Below are positions 1 through 11,340 of a DNA stretch of 64,000 nt, piece after piece. The translations under genes and the position numbers were made by a program. The stretch is from contig JAURVB010003394.1 of NCBI GenBank assembly GCA_033002965.1, positions 62,001-126,000 on the forward strand. The letters are read 5' to 3'. This DNA comes from Piper betle. Taxonomy: Eukaryota > Streptophyta > Magnoliopsida > Piperales > Piperaceae. The notes under the pieces are model-generated. The model was not told the DNA's origin, ran no database searches, and saw only the letters and a list, made by a program, of their open reading frames with translations. How positions within the stretch are numbered: the first letter of the stretch is position 1; each line of letters opens with the position of its first letter.

Positions 1-21
1 CTCGTTTATTTAGCAGCCTTA
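1..21. mobile_element. Right terminus of a hAT-type MITE cut by the window edge
   Basis: The first 21 bases (CTCGTTTATTTAGCAGCCTTA) closely match the right end of the complete element at 387-905, which ends in GCTTGTTTAGCAGCCCTA. The rest of this copy would lie to the left of the window. Confidence 0.5.
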
Positions 22-319
22 CATACAATGAACTTTTCGAGAGGGGGTTACCATATAAAGAGGTAGCAGATGATGTCCTACCTCGGTTTGATAGAGAGAA
101 AGCATCAAGGGCAAGGAGGTGGAGGAGGAAAGAAGGTGATAGAAGAAGAGGGGCAAGTCTTTGTTAATACGATCACCAATAACACGGGTCACGAGGGAGT
201 TAGGGAAGGCAAAAGGCTAGTTTTTTAGAGGGCTAACAAATGTAATAACTTATAACTAAAAAGGTTGAATAGTAGTTTAAAATAGATAAGTTCTTGTTCT
301 GTAGAACCGGAAAACCATT

Positions 320-366
<47 letters not shown>

Positions 367-386
367 AGGTGCATCATACCCATATA
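22..386. repeat. Intergenic DNA with a (TA)n microsatellite
   Basis: No gene is visible. A pure TA run of about 37 bases lies at roughly 325-361. The last eight bases (379-386, CCCATATA) are the left target-site duplication of the MITE that follows. Confidence 0.6.
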
Positions 387-524
387 TAGGGCTGTTAATT
401 GAGCGAGCCAGCTCGTGAGCATTTGTCGTTCGGCTCAACTCGACTCGACTTAAAACTCGTCATTTAAATACTTGAGCTCGAACTCGACTTGACTCGACTC
501 AGTAAAATAATATAATAATATATT

Positions 525-573
<49 letters not shown>

Positions 574-905
574 AATAAGTTTAATTGTAACTAGTTATAT
601 TTATTTATATATAATATAATGACAAGATAGTGAGATAGCTTAGATGTGAGGTATTCAAGTAAATACTTAGAGTTTGTGAGTTCAATCTGTGTTGATTGTA
701 TTATTTTTTTTAAGTGAGTTACTTTTGATTTTATAATCGAGCTGGTCTCGAGTTCAAATCGAGCTCGAGTATATATGTTCAAAACTCGTTTCGATCTCGA
801 GCCGAGTTAAATCGAGCTCGAGTATATATGTTCAAAACTCGTTTGATCTCGAGTCGAGTTCGAACACATATTGAGCGAGGTTTGCTCGCTTGTTTAGCAG
901 CCCTA
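387..905 (+). mobile_element. Non-autonomous hAT MITE with intact TSD
   Basis: The 519-bp element begins TAGGGCTGTTAATTGAGCGA and ends GCTTGTTTAGCAGCCCTA, which form imperfect terminal inverted repeats. It is flanked by an identical 8-bp duplication CCCATATA (379-386 and 906-913), the TSD length of the hAT superfamily. Both halves are packed with GAGCTCG/CTCGAGT motifs that make subterminal inverted repeats. The centre holds a TA/CA microsatellite (about 528-572) and a stretch at about 620-700 resembling Pol III A and B boxes. There is no coding capacity. Degenerate relatives lie at about 24,112-24,735 and 39,085-39,436. The superfamily call is inferred from TIR and TSD. Confidence 0.8.
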
Positions 906-913
906 CCCATATA

Positions 914-914
914 A

Positions 915-955
<41 letters not shown>

Positions 956-1839
956 GAATTTCTTTTAGTGGACCTAGTAATGAGGTCCGTGTAATGAGGT
1001 CTCTATGTATGATAAGTAAAGTGCAAAGTTAGAGATTGACAAATTTTTATCATTTTCAATAATATATTGTATTTTTAGATTTTTAAAAGTATACTTGTTA
1101 AAAGCATTTTAAATTAATTTTAATTACAATTACTTTGATATATAAAAAGATTAAAGATATTAAATTAATTTTAAAATCTATAAATTGCTTATTTTCTTAT
1201 TTTATGCGAGTAATAAAATATATTGAGGCAATATAATTAGCAAAAAAAATTGGATTTTAAGTATCTCAAATAAGCTTTGGCTAATGTATACAAAATATAA
1301 TTTTAAATATTATATTGTACCACCCTATTGTACTTGATATATTATACATGCCTTTAAATTTGGCACAATTTATATTATTTAAGTATGTACTCGATTTTTT
1401 GATCTAAAATTTTTACAAAATCCTTTTCTTCTCGGTTAAAAATAATGGTATGTTAACGTACTGTTTAACAAAGTATTGATAATAAAGTATTTTTAAATAT
1501 CTAATAAAATATTTGCCCATATTTTTAGAATCTCTCAGACTCGATACGGTCCCCCTTTTTCCGCTTCCGCCCGACTCTTTGGTTTGGTCTTAAGAATGCT
1601 GGTTTTAAGAATGAGTGATTGCCCTTCTCCGACCCTTACTGCCCAACCGAAGAGCGGACAGCTAATGCGTTCCGCTTATTGAACAGGGTCTATGGTCGGT
1701 CATGGGTAAAACTAAATATATCCTATATATTGGCTATAAATAAATTCAGTAGAGTAGCCAATGTTGTATTTAAAGGTATGATACAAAACTATTTATTTGT
1801 TTAAAATTTTGAATAATCATTTTTATATTTTTATTGTCC
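914..1839. other. AT-rich intergenic DNA, nothing recognised
   Basis: A TA run lies near 927-950. The remainder is AT-rich with many stops in all frames and no repeat termini or RNA gene that I can identify. Confidence 0.5.
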
Positions 1840-2486
1840 GTTGATTACCCTAATTTGGTAGAGAGTGGCGCCGCTGGTTTTCACCGGTTGACAGGTGACA
1901 CCGCCATGGCGGCCACCCGGGCGAGAGGGCATGGTACCAGCGGTAGTGTGCCACCACCAGTCGGTCAGGTCTGCACCAACCGTCGTCTTGCGACGTCCCC
2001 TTTCTCGATGACAAACGCACACACAAAGACCACACCCCTTCATAGGAGTCGCCATGAGCTCAAATTTCCACCGTTCCGAACCATGCTGGTCTGCCCTTCC
2101 CCTTACCCATACACCCTTCAATCAATTGTTTCTTCTTCTTCTTCTTCCTCTTTTCTTCTTCTTCTGTTTTTTAACCCTATTCTGGAATCTGGTTCATAAA
2201 AATTGAGAACCGCTGGGTCTGTTTTGAGTATGTTTTTTTGTTGGAATAGAGGCTTCATGCGTGTTGCGTGCTTGTCATGTACTCTTCTCGATGTGGTTTC
2301 AGATATGATGATTTTTCTTTTCATCAAGAAATTGGTTTATTGATTCCTTGGTTTATCACGCAAATGCTGGTATATCGGTTACTTCCGTGTCTAGGGTTGG
2401 TTGAGTCTGTTGATTGCACAGGAATGTTGCTCTTTGGTGAATGGTCTTCTGTTTTGTTGTCAATGTAGTTGATATAAGTTGTGAGA
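1840..2486 (+). promoter_or_regulatory. Promoter and 5' leader region of the DRM3-type gene
   Basis: This stretch is richer in GC than its surroundings and ends at the DRM start codon. A pyrimidine tract of CTT units at about 2,130-2,168 is typical of plant core promoters and leaders. Short reading frames cross it but none resembles a known protein. The transcription start and any leader intron cannot be fixed from sequence alone. Confidence 0.45.
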
Positions 2487-5400
2487 ATGGATAGGAAGCC
2501 GTCAGACGAGGACTCTGATAAGGCTAAGCAATTGAGTTTGGTGTCGACTACTTTTAGCGGATCGGGTGTTCATGTGAAGACTGAGGTACTTACTGTGAGC
2601 ATTTCTGAGATGTTCTTATACTCTGGTTATTTTGCAGCAATCCTGCCAAGGAAAGATGTACGGTTTGCTACTCTTTGGCGTTTTTTATTTTCATTATTTT
2701 GTTTATTTTGCTCCGCTTTCCTTGCATGTGTTTTCCCTAGTGTTTAGTTTCGTGAATAGCGACCATTGATTTTTGTGTATGAAACATCTCATCTTTCCCG
2801 AGAAATAATAACAAGGATTGGACATGGAGTCTTCTCATTTGGTATCAAAATTTTAGAAAACTAATTTTTTTGAAATGGTTTGAGCATGTGCAAGGGTCTG
2901 AAGACCCCTACTGGTACTATATAGAGATTTAGTTTGTGATTTTGTAATGCACGAAAGAGGGGAAAAGGCAGATCAAAAAGAGCTTGGATGAGGTTATTTG
3001 TAACGACATGGACTTCTACAAATTTAGCTTTGATATGGTTAATATTCATGTTGAAATGTAGAATGAGGTTTTTTTGGACAAGGTGGAAAAGAAAACGAGA
3101 TTTTTTTTTATTAGCCTGCCTTTTCGAGGGATTCTACCTTGACAATTGGTTTGTTGTCTCTTTATATGCTTTTCATTTTTTTTAGAAAAAGTCAAGGACA
3201 AAATTAACAATTCACCAAAGTTTTTGGAAGTTTTTCGCCCTGATTCTCTTTTCATATGCAAAATCTGCAAGCTCTTTGCTTCAATGTTTTTACTGTAACA
3301 TTCTTTCAAGAGTAGAAACCTTTGTAAATATGTTTAGTAAAATTTTGACATTATTATTCAACGGATTTGGGGCTTCTTCTTGCTAATCCTTTTTTTTTTT
3401 TGAAAAAAAAATCTTCTTGGTTTAGGAATGTGCTGCCAGTTCCTCTTGTAGTCATCTGGAATCTTATTTTGTTGGGATGGGTTTCTCCCAGAAGCTGGTT
3501 GAGAAAGTGCTAGATGAAAATGGTTAGACCATTCCAGTAATTTACTTTACAGTGTATGCTTGTTTTCTATATGTAATAGCTTAAGCAACGGCCATTTTTT
3601 GTCTGTAGCACTTGTTTTTTTACTAGCAAAATGCTTATTTGCTTATCTAGGTGATGCTGATGCTGATTCGTTGTTAGAGACACTGTTAACATATAAGGTA
3701 ATTCATCCTGTTTTCCAAATATTCAATTTAATTTTGTGAATATCAAATATCATCAGTTTTTCTTTTACAAAGCAATCCCTCTCTACGAACAAGATAGAAG
3801 TGGTGATATGTTTCGTAAGATGAATGTGCGGCATGATTTTAATTGATCAAATGCTCAATGATTTTATAAGAGGGCATAGGAGTGATTCCAATTGCATGCA
3901 AGGTCCGTGAATTTCATTTGAGATTGTTCAGACATGTGCAACTGGACTCCTGAAGGCAGTTGTGAAAGGATTTGGTTTTCAATGTACAAAAGAAGGGTAG
4001 AGGAAGACCAAATAGAACATGGATGGGGGCTATATGAATGATATGTAGATTTCATGATTTGAGCTCAGGATATTTTACAATGTGGATTAATGTTGTAATA
4101 TGGTCCATGTCCCTGACCCCAACTTGGGGCGTGGTGGAAGGAGGAGATCCCTTCCCTGCCGTCCCCCCACTTCCTCTGCTTTTTCCACCTAAACACATTA
4201 ACACACACACACACACAAAACCCTGCCAACCCACCTTTGGATATAAAACCTCCACATTGCACCATTTTCTTAACCAGTACACCAAGCGAGGCTAGACTTA
4301 ATCAATTATTTTCTTTTATGCAAATAGCTATCTTTGTGCTTATCGCTAATTTTATAATTTTAGTCATGTTTGATTGATTTAGGCCCTTCAAGAATCTGGC
4401 TTTGAGAACCTTAACATGGGAGATGGTCAAACATGTCCGAAAGTCAAAGTGGAATCTTCGGTAGGTGGTCACTTGTTGAGAAACTCTCAAGGATTCAAAG
4501 TAACAATATTCCGTACTCGTATATTTGCCTTCTATTGAATGCCTTATTCTAACAGTATTTCCTCAATTCAGAATAAGGATGACAGTTCCTCTGTGGATTT
4601 CTCCCTTGGAAGTAGTCAAGATAATGAGGTATTTGGTCAGACCTTCTGACCTTTTGACCTTTTTCTTACAGTTGCTTTTAATGTTGCATTCTATTGATAA
4701 CTCATTATATATTTTACTATTTTTAAGGAGTCCATATGTTTTTTTGTTCGGTAGTTCTGCAATTTTTATTGTATGGTGTTGAATGCAGTATAGGAATAGC
4801 AATCTGGCTTGCTGCCATAATGAACATGAGACAAGTAGTTGTCCCAAGTGATTCTGTGGAAACTATTACCTTGAAGTTTTATGGGAATAGTGGAAGCAGG
4901 CCTTATGTTCCTTGCCTTAATACAATTATTGTTCTTGTTTTCTGAAATTTCAAATTAAAGCTCTTTGTTACCAAATCTATCTGCATTTTCTGAGAAAGGG
5001 GCATTATTGGACAGAAGTAAAGAATTGTTATTGTGTTAAGGAAAGAGGTGGCTATTACAAGATGAGGTATATTGGGAAATTATGCAACCTTGATTTCTTT
5101 GGACAACCATTAAGGTCTCATCTTTGATTTCATCTTCATCACCTATATCGTGTCCCCGTCTGAGTTGCGGCAACTAGCAAGATTTTGTGTCCCTCATTAG
5201 TTGTTTTCAAATTCACATAGGTTTATGAAAAATGTATGATATAACAAAGTGTTTTATGGCTTAAGATAAATGCTTTTCTTGCCTTTCATAAAGGGAAAAT
5301 GAATTTAAGATTCTTCAACATATACCTCTACTTTTGCAATATTACCTGATAGAATCTTAGGGATGATGCTCATGATTCTTCACCTCATTTCCCTCTAACT

Positions 5401-8400
5401 AGGATTGCAACAAGAAGGGCATCTGCCTTGAAAACTTGCCGCATGGTTTTGTATCATTGATTTACGCGTGAAAACAATCAGTTGGTAATGTAAAGTCCAT
5501 GCTGCAAACCTTAGCACCTGGAATAAGGTGTTGGTTATGATGATAATGAATCAGTGCAATGATTTGCCTGAGAAAATATTAATAGACCTTTTTTGATTGT
5601 GAAGTTGGTTTCAAAGAAGTCTAATTTGGTTCTACATGGAAGCATGACCATGATACTTAAGGTCTCTGGTTTGTTTAAGCATTAAAGGTATTTTTTGTTT
5701 TAGATAGCTTTCATATCTTTAAGTGTATTACGACTTTGAGATGCCTTGCACTAAATAAATGGGAACGCGTAAGTGAACTACTTTTGCATAAATAGAGTAA
5801 ATGCTTCTTTACTTTTAGAAAGCTGATTGGGTATTTAATAATGGTTGAGATAGTAAGTTCAGGGTTTCTTAATGGGCATTGGGACAAACAGAAGTGTATT
5901 GTTTATGAAGCTGTTAAAATTCATCAACTTTTGGCTTGGCTACCCGATCAAGGCATACATAATGATCTTCTTTTTTAGCTGCAAACTTTAGATTTTTTTT
6001 TAAACTTAAACATATAAAAGAGAAGTGAGGGAAGAACATAAATTAATTATGAATGAGTTTCAAGTATACCCGTGATAGGGTTTTGCTACAATTTTAGGGC
6101 AAAATTTTATCGGAACTTATCACAATAGGCAAAGATTGAGAGCACCAATCGTTGTGAATTGGTGTAAATTGAGATTATATATCTCAGTCGATCTTAAAGA
6201 GGTTGATTCCTTGTGATGAAAACTAATTCTTTGATTGATTCAAAAGAGACGATCGTTATTTATAGACTTACAAGTGGTGCTCAACCCTAAACCCACTTTG
6301 GTATTACATTGACTATGCATCTAGGTATTCTATGCTATTGATAGACCATAAGCCCGTTTGGGAGTTGCATTGACCAGCTAATAAAATAAAAACTCAACTA
6401 AATATTAGTATCTACTAAATGGAGTGTATCCTAACAGCATCTTAACACACCTAGCATTGGAAGAAAATATGATTAAGCTGGCTATGGGATGAAAAATCTG
6501 TAGAAATTAGTAACATAACATACTTGTCTTACTTTAAGCAAGTTAGTTTGTATTTGGTTTTTACTTTTACATGTTTTCCTGCTTTTAAATAAATAGGAGG
6601 ATTTTAGTGATCTGGAAGATGTTAATTTGGACCAAAGGAAATCATTGCTTTCAATGAAATTTTCTGAGGAAGAAGTTGATTGTGCAGTCACCAGCCTTGG
6701 TAAGTTTGATCTTATCTAAGCTTTTTAAGAAAAAGCATTCATTGTTTCTCTTATTATTTGGATGAACTTTCCTTTTGTTTTTAATGTTTTTAGTATTTTT
6801 CAGCTTAAAATTTGGGCCTCATCACCTGTTTTCTGATTGTGTAGGTGGAACTGCTTCACTCGAAGATTTGGTAGATTTCATTCTTTCTACAAAAGGTGAT
6901 GGAAGCATTGGAGACAATGCAAAGAGTGCAAATCATGACAACAGTGAGGTTGTAACTTTATTATATTCTTTTAAGTTTAATTTAAAGATACTGGTAGGTA
7001 TAACCTATGTTTAGGGTTGTAGTTTTGACTCAGTAATTATGTATTTGTGTGCTACTGCAAATATCTCTTTCCTTACTTTAAATCAGAAAGCAATGCTAGA
7101 AGGATTTTCATTTATTAGGAAGCATGCTTTCTTAGCATACTTTTTACAATAAGACATAATGTTTCCTTGATTTGGATTTGTTCTACTATAAGCCAAATCA
7201 TTCATTTTAAGGATTCATTTGTTAATAAGTCATGTTAAATCGTGTTTAGAATTTCTTTGAATCCTATAAATTAGGGGTTCCTCGATTATTGTTTCTTGGA
7301 TTTTATGGATGAATGAGTTTTTGCCTTTCCCCAACCTGAATTCTTTGGGAACAGGTGTATGACAAAGAAGAAGAAAAGAAGACTACTATTGTTTTTACTC
7401 AAAGTTCACTAGAAAGATCTCAAACTTTTAATGATGATTTTTTTTATCTTTTTACTTGAAAACTAAGTTTACTAGTGCTCAGACTGTTGTTCATATTCCT
7501 TAAACATTGCTCTTCTATATCTATCTCTTGATGGGGACCATGTTTGGCATCTCAACCTGGCCTCAACTGTTAGCTGAGTTGTGCAGACATGATATGGGTA
7601 TTGATATGCTATATTCACCTTATTATGTCTTTGAGCAGCTGTTATAATTGGTTATAATCACTAGGTATTACCAAATGAAACTCTTTTTGGTACCATGGAA
7701 AAGACACTCCAGTTGCTATCAATGGGATTTTCAGAAAACGATGTATCTGAAGCAATTGACAACTTTGGTAAGTATTTTATTTTTACTTTAACTTAACGAT
7801 TGTCATGAGTATTAAGGTTAACTTACACGTATGGTATTTTAGGTGCCAAGGTTCCAGTTCAGGAGTTAGCTGACTCAATATTTGCCCAGCAGCTATCTAA
7901 TATGCCCGTATGTAAAGTCCTTTATTTACACAGAGGTTGTGAAGTTAAATTAGATAGTTTTTTCCGCCCTAAAATGTGAGTGTTGTTTACAGTGTTGTCA
8001 GGGTTTGAATGATAGCTGATTTATCATTATGATCTTTAGTTATTTTCTTCTTCTTGGTCCTTCTCATCTACCAGCATGAAATGGAAAATGAAGTAAATGT
8101 GTCTCCCATTTATATGCCTTCAAACTCCTTGTCAATTATGAGCTAGGCTTTAACGCAACTTCTTCAATTGACAGATAGGTTTGCTTTGTTTTAGGTTGCT
8201 ACACAGTTCACAAATGTGCCCCGCCTGTGTGTCTCACACAGTGCCCCTTGTAACTATTTTTGTGAAGATTTTTTTTAGTTGTTTGAAATTTATCATCAGA
8301 CGGGCACTTTGTTATGAACTAATTGTGCCTAGCATCCAACATTTCTGTTCTGTATCCATAAGTTCTAAGGAGACATGCCCACAAAATCTGGTTGTGTTGC

Positions 8401-10199
8401 TACTTGTATTGAATCTGGCGTGAAACAGATCTGTTGTTTCTTTGTTCTTTTCCATGTGAACTACTGTTCTTTCATATTAGTTTGAGTTTTATCATGTATT
8501 AATCATTCTTCAGTGATTACTAGTTGACAAATTGATGGTTGATCTGCTTGTTATGATTGCTTATTTGAATCATTAATATGTTGTGAAATTCATCTCCTAC
8601 AATTTAGTGGCTTGCTGTCATTGTTATAATGCCATCACTTTACTTATTATTTCTCAATATTGCAAGTGCTGTGTGAAACTTCATTACAATGTCCTTTTTC
8701 TTTCTTTCTTTTTTTCTTCTTCTTCTTTTCTTTATTTTTTTATTGTTGAGTTCCATTTTCCTGCATTTTATTATTTTCTGATATGAATGTTCTTATGCAT
8801 TTGTGAGATGCTAGTATGGAAAAGCTAATTAATGCACATTTCTTATTTTGCGTACTCCTGGATTTCAGGATTATTTAAAAGATGAGACTGTAGATTCTGC
8901 ATCAGTGAAGACAGAAGATGGATTTCAACTGAAGAAAGCTGAAAGATCATCTTCAAGGTGTTGGTCAAATTCAGAAGATTGGGAGGAATTTCCAAAAAAG
9001 AGAAAATCAAAAGTGAGAAATATGTAGACATAGAAGATGTCTATGATGGAAGAAAAGATGATCATCTCCCATCCATTCATATGTCGGAGACTCCCAAACC
9101 CCAATCTGGAGGAGATAAACCCGGAAATAGTTCATGGATGGAGAAAAAACAACCTGATTCCTTATTTCCTGGGTTTGGCAGGAGCTCTCAAGCTTGTTCA
9201 TCAGAAAGACCTTATTTTCTATATGGGTCTGTCGTTGAACTGTCCACTCAGGGATGGAAGAAGATTGATCAGTTTTTATACAATATTAATGCTCAGTTTG
9301 TGGATACTGGCTCCTTTTCAGCTTTGAAGAGGACAGAAGGATATATACATAATTTTCCTGCTGGAGATAGGAGTCTGATACTTCCACAGCCTCCAATGCT
9401 AATCAAGAATGTGTTTCCACATATGAAGAAATGGTGGCCTACGTGGGATACAAGGGAGCAGATGACTCATATCTACTCTGAACCGAGGGAGGTTAGTCAG
9501 TCATGCAAGAGATTGGAGAAACTGTTGCTGGAGGCTCAAGGTATGTTATCAGAGGAACAACGTCAAGATATTGTTTGTACATGTGAGAGGTACAATCTGA
9601 CGTGGTTAGGCCCACAAAACTTGGGCCCATTCGAGCCTGAACATGTAGAGCAAGTTTTAGGATTTCCGTTGAAGCATACTGAGATTGGTGATCTTCGACC
9701 TTCACAAAGGCTTAAACTGCTGAAAGGTAGTTTTCAAACCGATACATTGGGCTACCATCTCTCATTCTCGAAGAGATTATTCCCAAGCGGACTGAATCTT
9801 TTGTCTATTTTCTCTGGAATTGGAGGGGCAGAAGTGTCTTTGCACAGGCTTGGAATTCATCTCAAAGCAGTTCTCTGTGTTGAACCATCTAGACAAAATC
9901 AGGAAATAATTAGGAGATGGTGGAGTAGGAGTGGACAGACGGGGGAATTGGTTATAATTGAGGACATTGCAACGCTTAGAGTTAAAAAGTTGGAAGATTT
10001 TATGAGGAGGTTTGGAGTACTTGATTTAGTTGTTGTTGGAAATCCATGCAGTCATGCTGACGGAGAGACATCTGGGGAAATGAATCATCCTTTGTTTTTT
10101 GAGTCTGTCCGAGTGTTGAAGCGCGCTCGGCAGCTAATAAAAAGCAGAGACTTTGAAAGGAAAATCATTGAAAGATATTCACCGAGCCTCATTCAGTAG
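2487..10199 (+). CDS. DRM3: DRM3-type DNA (cytosine-5) methyltransferase with three UBA domains
   Basis: Plant de novo DNA methyltransferase family acting in RNA-directed DNA methylation in the nucleus. Exons read as 2487-2585, 3426-3522, 3651-3697, 4383-4460, 4572-4628, 6597-6699, 6845-6948, 7665-7767, 7843-7907 and 8869-10199; phases agree. UBA-like modules (signature MGFS) span exons 2-3, 6-7 and 8-9. The last exon carries the rearranged catalytic half: C-terminal SAM-binding motif I (NLLSIFSGIGGAEVSLHRLG) and motif IV (VVGNPCSHADG). The Pro-Cys pair is kept, but the NN and GNR residues that follow it in DRM2 are absent, as expected for the poorly active DRM3 class. Predicted length is about 694 residues, close to Arabidopsis DRM3 as I recall it. 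The start is the first ATG after a leader stop. The frame shifts near 8,994-9,006 in A runs: either one base is lost or a small intron is present. A possible 3' UTR intron is 10,206-10,522. Confidence 0.9.
6030..6450. repeat. Possible LTR fragment in DRM3 intron 5
   Basis: The stretch contains phrases such as TTTATAGACTTACAAGTGG and ATAAGCCCGTTTGGGAGTTG, and ends in CTAACAGCATCTTAACA. A similar series of phrases recurs at about 46,225-46,445 inside a CLF intron. The pattern resembles the tail of a Copia-type LTR. No boundaries or target duplication are visible, so this is only a repeated fragment. Confidence 0.35.
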
Positions 10200-11340
10200 A
10201 GCTGGGTATGATAATCAAGTTTTGCTTTTATGAAAACATGGTTTTTTCTTCATCAATGATTTGGATTATAATTCTGATAAATTTTATTATTTTATTATAA
10301 TGTAAATCCTCCTTGCAGTTTTGTGAGGGAATGCTAATAGCTAATGTAGTTTGCTTAATGACTGTTTTTATCCTGTTTATTATTCATTCTTGTGTCCTTT
10401 CTCATCTTGAATTTTCAGCGAAATGGCTTTGTTTAGTGTTCCTTATGTAACTACTGTACCAGTGTACCAGTTATCAATGTTTTAACATTTGATTGATGCT
10501 TTGAAGGATGTCTTTTCTTCAGGTCTATGTGATGCTTCGGCAGAGCCCACAACCTAGGTTCTGAGGAGCCCTGCAAACAAATTGTCCAGGAATTTTCAAC
10601 TCAATCCAATATGCATTTACCTCTTGATTTTTTTTTTCAAACATTAAGATGTTGTAATCACCATTAGGAAAGTTCTTTGTGGGTGGCCTTAAAGGTTAGA
10701 TGCATAAACTTGTCTTTACCAGCGGTGCCCTAGTTGGTATGAACTTTTGATGCCTGCCATTAATGCATCTTTGATTTGCTCTGCGTCAATTACTGCATTG
10801 ATCATCCGACTATCGGGATGGATGGAGAGGACCCTCTTACTCCGATGGTCGGAATAGTTTTTTTTTTTTGCAACAAAGCACAAGCCAATGTTCTTTTTGC
10901 CAAGATGATGATGTTTGGGGGGTATCTTTATTTCGGAATTTCGGATCCGATTTTGACAGTTTGTGTTTGATCCAAAATGGTCGGGTCTTGTCGTAATCGA
11001 GTTCTATGGTCATTTTGCTCAAGTCGGACCGATTCTAGTTAAGCTGATGAAGTAACATTCACGTGGCGAGATTCAAGTGTCTATTTCCATATCATGATTC
11101 TCTACCCTTTCTTTTTTACGTGACGAAGATTATCAAATCTTAAGACATTGTCAACAATTGCTAATGCTGATTGCATGTAACTCATGTGTCACTCCTTTTT
11201 CTCCTTTTCTTGTCGTTGAATTTGCTTCTTCTAATCTATCATATCTCCCCAATCACGGCAAGTAGCCCCCTCTCCTTTTCTTCCTCTTTCTTCCTTAAGT
11301 TTGTGTGTAGATTTTGTCTCCAACACTTCGGACCGGATTC
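10200..11340. other. DRM3 3' region and F-box gene promoter/leader
   Basis: The first few hundred bases are probably the DRM3 3' UTR, with an intron-like GGTATG...TTCTTCAG pair at about 10,206-10,522. From about 11,180 to 11,340 the sequence becomes pyrimidine-rich (CTCCTTTTCTTCCTC), as expected for the F-box gene leader. No other gene is seen. Confidence 0.45.

Noticed and set aside
225..422. Frame with an alternating Ile-Tyr run
   Set aside because: Translation of a TA microsatellite.
1834..2199. Open frames on both strands upstream of DRM3
   Set aside because: They overlap the pyrimidine-rich leader, have no homology that I recognise and are shorter than chance allows in GC-rich DNA.
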